Origin: Azolla caroliniana
Taxonomy: Eukaryota; Polypodiophyta
Assembly: GCA_043228905.1 (NCBI GenBank)
Contig: JBHGNT010000014.1
Span: 8,308,001-8,372,000, forward strand
Direction of reading: 5' to 3'
DNA length: 64,000 bases
In this document: piece after piece, positions 9,779 to 21,160 of the stretch
How positions within the stretch are numbered: position 1 is the first letter of the stretch
Layout: every line of letters starts with the position of its first letter
Program-made: the position numbers and the translations under genes
Notes under the pieces: generated by a model
Seen by the model: the letters and a program-made list of their open reading frames with translations, nothing else
What the model was told of the DNA's origin: nothing
The model's database searches: none

Positions 9779-11388
9779 TTAAAGCCTCCCTTTATTTATA
9801 AGGGGGAGTGGGGTCCATCCCACGAGGTTGATTTGGCGGGGAGTAGTGTAGTAGTGAGTGTTTTCAAAAACGGGTTCGGTGGTGTGGGCCCCAAGAACGA
9901 TTTTAGCCAAAATCTGTTGACTTTCATCGATAGCACATCGCCAGCTAATGTTTTGAGTTTGAATGTGCCATTTTTTATGTCCGTTATCCAAATATGGGCT
10001 TGACCATCGCAATCGGAGTACAACTTTGCCGATTTCGAATGCCTTTTCATTCCTTTTCCGATGCCTATCGAAAATGGCTTCCAACGTCTTTGCTCTTGCC
10101 CCAAGGTAGCCATGGTAACAATCCGATCTTCCCCCTACTCCAAAAGTTGTTGAATCTGCACCTGCTCTGACTCCCTACTTTGGATGACTAGCTCAAGGCC
10201 GAATGCTAATCTGAATGGCATCTACTGGATATTGGTCATAAAACTCATTCGATAAGCCCATCAAGCGTTTTGGAGCTTCGTATCCCAATCTGTCCTATTT
10301 TCATTGACGATTTTCTTTGACAAGATATTCTGTAAAGTTTTATTTCGTCTATTCAACGAGTCTATTCACCTAGGGATAGTAGGGGATACTTTTCATCTGT
10401 ACCACAACATAGTGCTCAGTGAGTTTGCTTACCACCTTGTTGATGAAAGGGGCCCCTTGATCACTGATAAGCTTGATGGGGCATCCAAAGCGACACCAGA
10501 TGTTCTCGTATAAGAATTCTGTTGTGGACGACGCCGTGTTGTTGCACAATGCAGACGAGGATGTATCTATTCCCCGTCTGTGCCACTACCAAGGTGAAAT
10601 GGTCGACAAATTCCAGGCTGCATTTCTAGAATGGTTCCAAGGGCAACACCGGTTTGTGGGGCATGCAAGGGTGCTCGATCGGCTAGCCCATTCCCTGGCA
10701 GAAGTCACACTATCGACAATATATGTTCGCATCCTTCTATGTTGTCCACCACTAGAGGCTACTTTGCCATACCTTCCACATTGTTGTGTCGCTGACGTAG
10801 TGCCCACTGCCACACCGCAATGCGCCTCGTAGAGAATGGTTGCTTTTTCGTCGTTGTGGACACATCAATGCCAGATTCCGTCACTGCCCTTGTGGTAGAG
10901 CGCCCCTTCTAAGAGGCAAAAGTTCTAGCTGCAAATGACCAACCACTTCTTTTCTTCAATCCTGTGGTTAAGAAATGAATCATCTCTTTGACCCACTTGT
11001 CGTCCGGTAAAACCATGTTTGTTTCAGCCTCCGATGCAGAAATTTGCAATACGTCACTATTCGGAAAATCGTCATAGTTGCCATCGGCTTCCTCTCCGGT
11101 CTTGATTTGGCTTAAATAATCAATGATGGCATGTTGAGTTCCCAACCTATGTTGGATATCAATTTTGAAATCTTGAAGTACCAGCGTCCATCATGCCAAT
11201 TTGCCTGTGAGGGATTGTTTAGATACCAAGTAGAGGAGGACCGCATGGTCCACATGGAACACGAACTTTTGGCCAAGTAGGTAGTGTTGAAACTTATGTA
11301 TACTATAAATCATACCTAATGCATCGCGTTTGGTTGTCGAGTAATTTGGCTCAATAGTCGAGAGCTTTCAACTTGTGTAGTAGACCGG
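9779..11388 (-). pseudogene. pol: D2 pol 3' part: RNase H and integrase remnants
   Basis: Decayed match to the D1 pol. At 9779-10113, DRHRKRNEKAFEIGK and the following tail match the integrase C-terminus of D1 (DRHRKGNEKMFEIGK). Near 10300 the minus strand keeps NKTLQNIL with CAG for Gln, where D1 has TAG. At 10909-11145, GTQHAIIDYLSQ...ADGNYDDFPNSD matches GIQHAVADYLSR...GDGVADEFPDAE, the RNase H end and linker. Many stops and frameshifts are present. The gene is cut at 11388 by E and resumes at 21916. Confidence 0.8.
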
Positions 11389-12098
11389 TGTTGCGTTGTT
11401 ACGCGCGTGTGTGGAGAAAGGCGGGACCACGGTGTCTTGGACTAGGGAGTGATAGAGTGTAGGAAGTCGTGCTTCACCGTTTCCGGGGGATCCCAGAAGA
11501 ACACCGGAAGCGACTGAAGGGAGAGAGAGAGAAAGAGAGGGAGCGCGCTCTTAACACCGACTCACGCACACACACACACACGCCGACCCGACTCACGCCC
11601 TTTATGTACAAGAAACGCAGACAGACGCAAATGTATATATATAAAAGAAGAATACATTCCCAGCTTCGAGCCGGACTGAGGTAGGTTACAGTAGTCGTCT
11701 GCTGCCAAGCTGCCGTCGGGGAGCTCTCGGCTCGTCACGCCGAGCGGGGTCTTGCACAAGAGGCCGCCAAAGCAAACCCTAAGCAGAACACGAAGGGGGA
11801 GAAGAAGAAGAAGAAGAAACTAACCCTAAACCTAACGGTATACCCTCTAATGCAAAATGGGCAACCGTTTCACAAAGGGCGTTCCCTTCCTTTTATAGAA
11901 CAAGGAGAGGGATGCGTTACAATGTGGGATAAATCCCGACTTACATGGGATCGTCTGTCCCGACTTGACTACTCTTCGGCGCCATAAAGACGCCCTCGAT
12001 ATTCACACTAAATGTACATGGGTGCGTACACACGCTACACCCCGCCGATGTAGCCAATGTTTCCCGGTTTCCGCTTCTAGCTGAAATTCTTCACGACA
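11389..12098 (-). repeat. E 3' LTR (710 bp)
   Basis: Matches 21161-21915, apart from 45 bases present only in the right copy and scattered changes. It has a TATATATATAAAAG-like promoter region at about 11632-11645 and telomere-like AAACCCTAA/TAACCCTAAACC boxes near 11776 and 11820. Confidence 0.88.
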
Positions 12099-12109
12099 TC
12101 CGCCCCCAC

Positions 12110-13729
12110 CTAACCGCATATCCACCGGTATTTGTCAAGTTCGGTTGAGGGGTGAGAGATTTCGGCCGATGAGAAACCAGTCTTCCGTGATCCGCATCCT
12201 GGCTCGCTGCCAGTTTGATCCGTCGGCTTCGATTCTTCCTTCGCGCTTACCTCCCTGTAGGCTCGTTCGACCTGTCGATGGGTCCTCTGCCGCGATCTCC
12301 GTAGTACGCGTACTTCCGTTGGCCCTTGTTCGGCCGTATGAACGCCCCGCTTCCCGTCGTATGTCCGATGTCCTCCGCTTGAAGAACGCCCGTAGCGGCC
12401 CGCTTGGCCCTTCCCGTCTTTGTGCTGCTGCAACAGGTCCCGAGTCTTCCGTTTGCCATCGTCCCCTCGCCCCCACCAGCTTGTCATCCCGGCTTGCCGT
12501 GTCAGTCTTCGCTACTTTGACGAAGCTACCGAGATCTACGAAGCGAGTGTGGAGGATCCTCCTCCGGCCTCTCTTGCCATCCCCTGACTCCGACCCTGTG
12601 CAGTCCACTAGGCACTTGTCACCTCGTTCCCGACACCTCTCTTGTGCCATCTTTCGCTTCCTTCGTTCGGCACCGCCCGTGCCGAACACTGTCCCGTAGT
12701 CACGCTTTGATCCAGCCCGCGATGGCCACTTGCGAGACTCTTATTCCGTCCCAGGTGTGCCTTTCCGGCCTGACACACCTCCCTGTGTTTGCCCCTACCG
12801 GCTCCTTCCGAAACATCGTGTCGTCGGGTCCCGTTCCCTGCCACCACCGTCCTTCTACCTCGGTCTCATGTTGCCACGTTGGCCGAACTGCCGGAGTCTC
12901 CGGATCAGTGTGAGGGTCCCATAGGATCGGACTCCGTTTCTATGCTTGCCGAAATTCGGGTGTCTTTTGTTTGAGTCCCTCCCAAACTCTCCTCGTGTCT
13001 TCCGCGTAGTCGGGTCCCGTTTCCCGCCGCCACCACCTTCTCTCTCGGTCTCATGTTGCCGCGTTGGCCGAGCTGCTGGAGTCTCTGGTTAAGTGTGGGG
13101 ATCCCGTAGGACTGGACTTCCTTACGCCCATTGCCTTCGTCACCTTGCCGCCACCGTTAGTATCTTGGTCTTACGTCGACCGCGTTGCCGACTGCCGAAG
13201 TCTCTAGAACCGGTGTGAAGGATCCTCCGTAGACCGCCCGTCCGTAGCCCCTTTGCCTTCGTCACCTCGCCACCACCGTCAGTATCTTGGTCTTACGTCG
13301 ACCGCGTTGCCGACTGCCGAAGTCTCTAGAACTGGTGTGAAGGATCCTCCGTAGACCGCCCGTCCGTAGCCCCTTTTCCTTCGTCACCTCGCCGCCACCG
13401 TCAGTATCTTGGTCTTACGTCGACCGCGTTGTCGACTGCCGAAGTCTCTAGAACTGGTGTGAAGGATCCTCCATGGGCCTCCGATTTGTAGTCCCGACGT
13501 TGTCCCGGGTCGTCCTTTTCCGCATGCTGAGAGGGCGTTTTGTTCCGCATCCTCTCCCGTGGTACCGGCGTACCGTCTCCTCGGCCTCTCCATAGGCCTG
13601 CTCTCTTCCTCCCTCCCGGAATGGTCATCCGGGAGTCCGCTCCGCCCGGTTCTCGTCCGGGTCCGTTCGTCCTTCTCTGAATTGCCGGGTCCCATTCTCC
13701 TGTCGCCACCGATCTCTCCTATAGGACTT
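12110..13729 (-). pseudogene. gag: E gag tail, 3' half
   Basis: Minus-strand continuation of the E gag tail beyond the copia I insertion. It is a GC-rich, charged, broken frame. Segments such as TGEDAEQNALSACGKGR (13500-13560) and LETSAV (in the 122-bp repeats) match the A2 tail (TTGERVEQDTHSSCER, LETSAVVSENQRE) and the E N-side tail (TTGEGAEQNALSTCRDR). There is no zinc knuckle and no protease box. It ends at the polypurine tract before the 3' LTR. Confidence 0.6.
13128..13480. repeat. 122-bp tandem repeat, about 2.8 copies
   Basis: The phrase TATCTTGGTCTTACGTCGACC recurs at about 13161, 13283 and 13405, a strict 122-bp period with few differences. Two older, diverged relatives lie at about 12800-13120 (TCTCATGTTGCC phrases). 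In the minus sense each unit encodes an ETSAV motif that is also repeated in the A2 tail, so these are expansions of the gag tail. Confidence 0.85.
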
Positions 13730-14056
13730 TGTTGAGCGGCAAGCTCAACCGGAGCCGGATCGGCTGAATAAGCCGGAGCCGGTAAGCAAGACGGATCGGG
13801 CGAAACGGATCGGTATGACGATGAGCAACTGAACCGGCAAGTAGTGGAGGCCGGGTGCAATCCGTAACCGGCAGTCCAATCGGAAGCCTAGAATAGGATA
13901 GACTACTAGGTATCTATAGTCTCGTAGTAAGTGTCAGATGCTCGTGTGAGCATTGAAGTACATGGTACTTCTATCAGTCCCAAGAGGACTTGTATAAATA
14001 GTGCTACTTAGCACAGTGTGTATGTACAGAGTCTTGATATAATTTTGAAATTACGT

Positions 14057-14103
<47 letters not shown>

Positions 14104-14142
14104 GCTCTCTGTTTTACGTTTCCGCAAACACTCACGTTTACA
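13730..14142 (+). repeat. Copia I 5' LTR
   Basis: Begins TGTTGAGCGGCAAG and ends CACGTTTACA. A TATAAATA promoter box is at about 13994-14001, and a (CT)n microsatellite lies near the end (14062-14100). Confidence 0.92.
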
Positions 14143-14154
14143 TGGTATCAGAGC
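14143..14154 (+). other. Copia I primer-binding site (tRNA-iMet)
   Basis: TGGTATCAGAGC directly abuts the 5' LTR. Confidence 0.93.
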
Positions 14155-14236
14155 GCGAGGGTTGAGAACCTCTGCTGCATACATTTACTTTTGAGAAGAA
14201 AACCCTAACAGGTCGAAAACAGACACAGTAGAAGAC

Positions 14237-15412
14237 ATGGACAGAGGCATGGCTACGTCGCTCCAGGTGGAGAAGCTCGACAGGAGCAACTACGCATCCT
14301 GGTCTTACAAGATGCACCAGTACCTGCTTGGACACGGGTATTGGAGTTATGTCGAAGGAGCGAATGATGCGACGCTAGACTCGGCACACAAGGACTTCCC
14401 GGTATGGGAACAGGTGGCAAGCAGGGTGATGTACTGCTTCGCGTCCAGTGTCGGCGATCAGCTGCTTAGCCACATCCGTGATGCCAAGACACCGAAGGAT
14501 GCTTGGGGGAACCTGAAAAAGGTTTTCGCTGCAAGCACCACTGCCCGGAAGTTGCAACTCAGACAGGAGTTGAGCAATGTTCGACAGAAGAACATGTCCG
14601 TGGCAGACTACACGAGCCGGATAAAGGAGATTTGCGACTCACTCGCCTTTATCAATGTTACCGTAGAGGAAGACGAGGTGGTGCAGGTATGTCTCGGAGG
14701 CCTGGCGTCCAAGTTCGGAGCGTTCCAGACTGCGGTGTGTACAAGGGAGAATACCCCCTCATTCTTAGACTTATAGTCGATGCTCCTTGTAGAGGAGAAC
14801 CACGCTAGTGCATCTACCAGTGCATCCCCGGACAACCGAATGTTGTACACGGGAACGGATTGGCTCCATGGGTGTGGTAGAAGAGGTGGGTCGGCACGCA
14901 ATAGAGGCGGCCGGCAAGAGCAGGAACGGAGGCACTATGAGCGTGCCGACAGCAGTTCCGGGACTTCCACAAGCAGGGGGAGTCAAGGCGGTGCCGGAGG
15001 CCGGCAAGACAAATCCGCTACGGAATGCTGGTACTGTGGCAAAAAAGGCCACAGGGAAAGCGAGTGTTGGAGAAAGCGTGCAGATTCGGACAAATCCGGA
15101 TCCGGCAAGACCGGTAAGGATGGCCGGCAAAACTTGCACTACGCAAACGGATCAGGAGGATCCGGAACCGGAAAGGCCGGAAAGGGGCCAACCTTGGTGA
15201 TGAATCACAAGGCAAACTCAATGAAGAAGACCACTTCCAAAACGGAGGAAGTGTGGTATGTTGATTCCGGCGTGTCGAACCACATGACAAGCCACAAAGA
15301 GTGGTTCTCCTTTCTGGAGAAACCGGATCAACCAGGAGTAGTCGAAACCGGAGACGACACTCCTCACCCAATCGTGCACGTTGGAGAAGTCCCTCTAAGC
15401 CATGTCAGATAG
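14237..15412 (+). pseudogene. gag: Copia I gag and protease, one in-frame TAG
   Basis: The frame starts at ATG 14237 (MDRGMATSLQVEKLDRSNYASW). Capsid motifs follow: KMHQYLLGHGYWSY, AKTPKDAWGNLKKVF, RKLQLRQELSNVRQKNMSVADY. A TAG at 14774-14776 replaces Gln (element H reads ELQSML); the same frame then continues as SMLLVEENHA. A zinc knuckle CWYCGKKGHRESEC lies at about 15025-15067 and the copia protease box VWYVDSGVSNHM at about 15251-15286. A second TAG at 15410-15412 closes the frame inside the protease region. Confidence 0.9.
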
Positions 15413-16300
15413 AAAGGGAAGCTGATAAATGTATTACACGTTCCGACAATCACGAAGAACCTGGTGTCCGTCGGTCAGATTGTCGACCAGGGGATGCAGG
15501 TGCGGTTTACGCACCTCGGGTGCTTCATTGAGGATGAGGGCGAAGTCATTGCACAAGGGCGCAGAGACGGGAGGATGTTTATTCTTAACACCAATGACTT
15601 TGGCACCGCTCTGTTCGCGAAACGACAGAAGGTCGAGTCGGACATCGACCTGTGGCACAAGCGGATAGGCCACGTCAACTACTGGAGGCTTTAAGATCTG
15701 CAAACGAAACAAGTCGTTTTCGGTTTGCCGAAGTTCAGCGGCCGGAGAGCCGAAATTTGTGAAGCCTGCCAACTTGGGAAGCAACACCGGCTTCCATTCC
15801 CCACCGAACGGAACCGGAGCCGTAACAAGCTCGATCTACTCCATTCGGATGTGTGGGGACCGGCACAAAGTGTGGGGGCCGATACTTCGTCTCCTTCATC
15901 GACGACTATACTCGGCATACTTGGATCTACCTCATTGAGCGGAAGAGCGAAGTCTTCGACTGTTTCCGGAGCCTCTAGAAGATGGTGGAACGGGAATCGG
16001 AGAGGAAGATCAAATGCCTTCGGTCGGATGGCCGAAAGGAATATTTTTCCGGCCAATTCACTAGTTATCTGCAGCAGAAGGGAATTCGACGAGAGTTCAG
16101 CCGCCTACATACAAAACCGCATTGGTGATAAGGTGTCAGCTCATGAGCTGTATTTCGGGCGCAAGCCGAACTTGAGACACCTTCGGATATTCGGCAGCAT
16201 AGCGTATGTGCATATGCCGGATCAGAAGCGGAGAAAGTTGGATGCAAAATCGGAAAAATGCATCCTAGTCGGCTATGCTGAAGAGCAAAAGGGGTATAAG
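15413..16300 (+). pseudogene. pol: Copia I integrase, broken and partly deleted
   Basis: Protease tail and pre-integrase: NVLHVPTITKNLVSVGQIV, then the zinc-binding stretch LWHKRIGHVNYWRL (TAA at 15692-15694) and ICEACQLGKQHRLPF. The core reads LDLLHSDVWGPAQ and then slips frame near 15880; in the other frame YFVSFIDDYTRHTWIYLIERKSEVF continues. The frame returns near 16085, but the segment that should hold the catalytic glutamate is missing: the text jumps from RREFS-like to AYIQNRIGDK. The C-terminal part (FGRKPNLRHLRIFGSIAYVH) is present. Not functional. Confidence 0.85.
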
Positions 16301-17712
16301 TGCTATAACCCCCGGACGAAGGAAGTCCGAGTTAGCCGGGATGTCGAGTTCGACGAATCAACATCCTGGTACTCCGTACCGACTCCGACTTCCGATCCTG
16401 ACCCAATGCCAGAAGATCAGGCCAGTGAGCCTGAATCAGCCTTGGAAGAGGATGATGAAGCTGGGACTCAAGATGAGAGTCCGGAATCGTTGCGGTTGAG
16501 TGGACCGAACGAGCGACGGAGTCGGTTGGACCAGTCAGATGAAGAGACGGCAAGTGGTGGAGACTCTGCCGTGCTCTCCCCGCGCAAGGAACCAAGGAAA
16601 CGGTCCACGCGCAAAGAGAAGGGGAAGAGGAAGATGCCGGAATTCGAAACCGGCAACAATGAGTCGGATCGGTGCGTATCCGACTCTGGAAAGGAGAAAG
16701 GCAGATCTTCAGCAACGAAGACCGAACTGGCCAAGAAGGGCCTCAATTCAGGTGACGGTGCGTTGCGCCGATCAACCCATCAGAAGGATCCCGTCGTGCG
16801 GTACGGGTACAATGAATACATGGCGCATCATTATGCGTACATGACTAAGGTGACAGAAGTGCGTGAGCCGGAGAGCTACGCAGAAGCGGCAAGGGACGCA
16901 AATTGGCGTACCGCTATGGACGAAGAAATGAGGGCACTCGATGCCAACGAAACTTGGGATCTAGTTGATCCTCCCTGTCACTGTAAACCGATCGGATGCA
17001 CAAGGTCAAGTACAACGCGGACGGTTCTGTTAACCGGTACAAAGCCCGGTTAGTGGCGAAGGGATACGCGCAGACCCACGGAATCGACTACGACGAGACC
17101 TTCGCTCCTGTGGCGAAGATGACGACGGTTCGTGTGGTACTGGCGGTTGCTGCGGCAAGGGGGTGGCATCTTCACCAGATGGATGTGAAGAACGCCTTCC
17201 TTCAAGGAGAGCTTGAAGAAGAAGTCTTTATGACTCAGCCCCCCGGATTTCAATCGGAGATGAACAAATCGGCGGTATGCCGACTGAAGAAGTCGCTTTA
17301 CGGCTTGAAGCAAGCCCCCCGAGCTTGGAACGCGAAGATCACGCACCGGTTGCGTAAGCTGGGGTTTGCTGTCTCTAAGTCGGACTCTTCGTTGTTCATC
17401 CGACAAGGCTCTGACGGTCCGGTATGTATACTCTTGTATGTGGATGATTTAGTCATCACCGGACCGGGTCTTCCCGAAATCAACCGCGTCAAGTCCCAGT
17501 TGTCGGACGCATTCGAAATGAAGGACCTGGGGGACCTTCATTATTTTCTTGGGATCGAAGTGATCCGGACCCCCGACGGCATATTGCTCTCACAACGACA
17601 TTACGTGTTGAATATGTTGTATAAGTTCGGCATGACGGATTGCCGACCTGTCTCCACACCCCTGGACCGGCCTGCAATGAGAAACGGTTCCGACAGGTTG
17701 TCGGAAGCCTGA
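16300..17712 (+). pseudogene. pol: Copia I linker and reverse transcriptase
   Basis: An acidic and basic linker (16330-16780) leads to the RT entry ESYAEAARDANWRTAMDEEMRAL and LVDPPCHCKPIGC. A one-base slip near 17000 moves to the frame of HKVKYNADGSVNRYKARLVAKGYAQ, then FAPVAKMTTVRVVLAVAA, MDVKNAFLQGELEEEVFM, LKKSLYGLKQAPRAW, and the catalytic CILLYVDDLVI at about 17432-17455. This RT core (16996-17712) is otherwise open. Confidence 0.9.
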
Positions 17713-18779
17713 TCTACTTAACCATCACCCGACCCGACATCAGCTATCCGGTCGGCATGGTAAGCCAGTTCATGCAGAAGTCGACCATGGAGCACCTTCA
17801 GTGCGTGCAACGAATATTACGGTATGTCAGCGGCACTAAGGACCAGGGACTGCTATACCGGCAAGGTATACCCGAAGAGCTTGTCGGTTACACAGATGCT
17901 GACTGGGCCGGCGATGCGTCTGATCGCCGCTCCACTTCCGGATACATGTTCTCCATAGGTAGCGCGGCCGTTGCGTGGAGCAGCAAGAAGCAGCCCACAG
18001 TGGCTTTGTCAAGCACTGAGGCTGAGTACCGGGCCGCTACCGTTGCCACCTGTGAAGCCATCTCGCTTCGGCGACTGCTGCGAGACTTGAGGATCGAGGT
18101 ACCGACCCCGATCCCGATTTACTGCGATAACATGAGTAGCCTGCAGCTCGCCAAGAACCCTGTGTTCCATGCTCACACAAAGCACATCGAGGTGCACTAC
18201 CACTTCGTGCGTGAGCGGGTCCTGAACGGTGAAGTTGACCTACGGTATGTTCATACGGATCGGCAAGTTGCCGACATCTTCACCAAGCCGCTCGGATTGG
18301 ACAAGTTGCAACACTTTACCGACATGCTTGGTATTCAGCATCTCGATGTGCCGCACTTGAGTGGGAGAAGCAAGGGCAAAGTCTCTACCGAAACGGGCAA
18401 AGGCCAAAAACCTGTTGAACCCGTCGGTAAGAGGAGAGCCGGAAGAAGAGGAGACAAGAAGATGAAGAAAGCCGAGTCGACGAAGGAAGTCGACACATCC
18501 GAACAGGTCGGAGCAAGCGGCTGTGAAGAAGAGTTGTGCACTCAGGAAGAGAAGCGCATGCTCTGCGGAGGTCATCACGACGGTACTGACCATGATACAG
18601 AGTCGAATGAAGAATTCGATTTCGGTTCACCGACTGAAGAAGCCGAGGGAAGCATGGAGAAGGCCAAGACTTGGAAGTGGTCCGATGTGGTGAGAGGCCT
18701 GACGCCGGAAGTCGAATCGGAGTGTACCGATTCGGACAAGAGCTGGAACGAGTCGGAGACAGCTGACTCGTATCAATAG
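17640..18779 (+). pseudogene. pol: Copia I RNase H with long C-terminal tail
   Basis: It begins after a frame change near 17690. RNase H motifs: KRFRQVVGSLIYLTITRPDISYPV, GYTDADWAGDASDRRSTSGY, ALSSTEAEYRAA, IYCDNMSSLQLAKNP, HIEVHYHFVRE, ADIFTKPLG. Copia Pol normally ends shortly after a motif like LDKLQHFTDMLGI; here the same frame continues about 150 further residues, first basic (GRSKGKVSTETGKG, KRRAGRRGDKKMKKAES), then acidic (TESNEEFDFGSPTEEAEGS). The tail is open to its own stop at 18779. A late gain of extra coding sequence or a separate product are both possible. Confidence 0.85.
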
Positions 18780-19094
18780 ATGGATCCGGATAAGACGGAT
18801 CGACTGAAGGCCAAGGGGACACGGACACAACGGAAGTCGATGCCATCGTGGGAGAACCGACAGATCGGCAAGCGCCGGAGTCACAACAACGTGAGTGCTG
18901 AGATGGGCCTATTGAGCAGACATGCCGACCGAGAGGGTCGAGGCGCGCAGAACCAAAGGGGTCGCGGCAAACAGGACCGGACCGGACGAGGAGCGCGAGC
19001 AAGGCGGAGTGAAGCCAGGAGAAGTCGGTTGGAAGAACCAACTGCCACAGAGGTCGACACTACGACCCCACCTCAGGTTGAGCTTGAGGGGGAG
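18780..19094 (+). other. Copia I 3' untranslated region
   Basis: About 315 bases between the end of the pol tail and the 3' LTR, purine-rich, ending in the polypurine tract. A plus frame continues as Arg/Gly-rich text (18780-19100), but I see no known domain. Confidence 0.5.
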
Positions 19095-19424
19095 TGTTGA
19101 GCGGCAAGCTCAACTGGAGCCGGATCGGCTGAATAAGCCGGAGCCGGTAAGCAAGACGGATCGGGTGAAACGGATCAGTATGACGGTGAGCAACCGAACC
19201 GGCAAGCAGTGGAGGCCGGGTGCAATCCGTAACCGGCAGTCCAATCGGAAGCCTAGAATAGGATAGACTACTAGGTATATGTAGTCTCGTAGTAAGTGTC
19301 AAATGCTCGTGTGAGCATTGAAGTACATGGTACTTCTGTCAGTCCCAAGAGGACTTGTATAAATAGTGCTACTTAGCACAGTGTGTATGTATAGAGTCTT
19401 GATATAATTTTGAAATTACGTTCT

Positions 19425-19481
<57 letters not shown>

Positions 19482-19525
19482 GTGTTGTTCTCTGTTTTAT
19501 GCTTCCGCAAACACTCACGTTTACA
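19095..19525 (+). repeat. Copia I 3' LTR
   Basis: Matches 13730-14142 with about 14 substitutions; the size difference comes mostly from a longer (CT)n tract (about 19427-19482). Confidence 0.92.
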
Positions 19526-21123
19526 GACTTATGCCGGCACTCGGGCTGGCAGCCAGTTCGGTTAGAGGAACTCCATAGGACCGGCTCTCATTCTCGTTCC
19601 AACTCTCGACCTTCGCCCGGTCGGTCTTTCTCCCCATGTAAAAGAGGGCGGCTCGTCCCGCACCCTCTCTCGTATCGGCACCTTCATGCCGAATCCGGCC
19701 CCGATCGGACGATCCACGACCAGATTCTGCTCCATACGAATCGGAATGCCGATCTTCTCGTGTTGCTTCCGTCCTCGGCCTCCTCGTGGGCCGTTTCCCA
19801 TCCATCTTCACTGGCATCGTGCCAGGACTCCTCAGTACCGCCATCCATCTCCTCGGTCTTACATGGGCATACGGGCCCGAATGCCGAGTTCTCCGGAATT
19901 GGGTCCGTGGGCTTTCGTCCGCTCCCTCCCCGTATAATGTCGCCGGTGATTCTTGGCCTTTCGCTGCCGCCTTCCTCCGCTTGGGACTCACGTTGGCACT
20001 CAGGCCCGACTGCCATCGTCTCGGGAGCAAGTGTGGGAAGACACAAAGAATCGTCTGTCCGTTTCGCGCCCTTGTCCGTAGCCACCGACTCTTCGTGGTC
20101 GGCGGTCGTCTTCTTACCGATCACGCAAGCCCCACCTGGGCTTGTTTCTCCGATGACCGGGATCTCGGGCTGACACGTCCGAAACCGCTGGTCCCAACAT
20201 TTCGATTCCGCGATCGGTATCTCGGCCTCGTCCTTGGCCGTTCTATCTCTGCAAGTCGAGAGGGCGTTTTGTTCCGCACCCTCTCCCGTGGTACCATGGT
20301 ACCGGTCTTCCGCCGTCGCGTGGGGCAAGTCGGTCTTTTCAGTCTCGGCTTGCGGCCTCCATCTTTCCTCTTCCTCGAGCATCGCCTCGAGGGACGCGTA
20401 CGCCTCCGCAATCCTGGCCCCAACGCCGACCCTTGCCGACTCTCTTTGTCATTCAGCCTCTTCCCGCTGTGATGGCACACCGTCGTGTACCTTCCTCTTA
20501 GCCTTCTCGACTCGCTCGTCGTCTAGCCGTTGGCACACCCTTCCGACCTTTGACCAGTCCTCCGTAAGCCCATTTGCTCCATCATCGTCTTCGAGCTCAA
20601 TCCCGATGGCCTCCCATTCCGCTCAGTCGATCGACCTAACGAACAATAGGACCTTGTCCGCCCCCACCAAACCTTGTTCCCGCTCCGGGAGCCGAGCAAG
20701 CCGCCACTCAAACTCTCGAAACGCCTTGGCCGCGCCCCGGTGGGTCTTAGCCGATGCTACCCACTGGTCAAAGTCGTGCCGTCCCCGGCTCTTCCGCCGT
20801 CCTCTGTATGCCTTCAGGAGCGCCTCTTTGAAGGCCTCCCACAAACTATGAGCCTCACGGAGCTCCTTCATTTTCGCATGCATCCGGACAGCTACGACCC
20901 GACAGAAGAACTCCAGCCTCAATGCCTCGTCTATGCCACGCTCCTCCATTTCCGCGTTGTAGGCTTCCAAGTAAGATGGGACTTTGTCCCCGTTGAAACG
21001 GTCGACTCTTTCGACCACTCGCTCAACTGCCTGTTGCGCTGCTTCTCGCCTCATCACCACTCATGCCGACTCCAACACCACTTCGGCTACCATCTCCGCA
21101 AGGTCGTCGTCTTCCGACTCCAT
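19526..21123 (-). pseudogene. gag: E gag, N-terminal part, with TGA stops
   Basis: The ATG is at 21121-21123, just after the primer site (MESEDDDLAEMVAEVV). A TGA at 21061-21063 follows after 20 codons. Then comes the capsid-like region shared with A: VERVDRFNGDKVPSYLEAYNAEM, DFDQWVASAKTHRGAAKAFREFEWRLARLPEREQGLVGADKVLLFVRSID. A second TGA (20623-20625) stands where A2 has Arg (SIDRKER), after which the frame reads on as IGIELEDDDGANGLTEDWSKVGRV. Both stops fit CGA-to-TGA decay. The tail (19684-20382) is acidic and matches the A2 tail. No protease or RT follows. Confidence 0.82.
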
Positions 21124-21139
21124 CCTCCCTTGCCGCCTT

Positions 21140-21157
21140 TCACGTCGGGTTCACCAA
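21140..21157 (-). other. E primer-binding site (tRNA-Trp type)
   Basis: Same 18 bases as A1 and A2 (TTGGTGAACCCGACGTGA on the minus strand), three bases from the LTR. Confidence 0.8.
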
Positions 21158-21160
21158 AGA

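Larger units (their letters stand above)
13730..19525 (+). mobile_element. I: Ty1/copia LTR retrotransposon, complete but decayed
   Basis: LTRs are 13730-14142 (413 bp) and 19095-19525 (431 bp), the primer site is at 14143 and the polypurine tract at 19084-19094 (TTGAGGGGGAG). A perfect 5-bp target duplication GACTT flanks it (13725-13729 and 19526-19530). It is inserted in the E gag tail in the opposite orientation. Coding order is gag, protease, integrase, RT, RNase H, as in copia. I counted about 14 LTR substitutions in about 410 aligned bases. Confidence 0.93.

Noticed and set aside
12145-12699. 184-residue plus-strand frame
   Set aside because: Overlaps the minus gag tail of E in GC-rich DNA; no motif; three frames are open here for compositional reasons.
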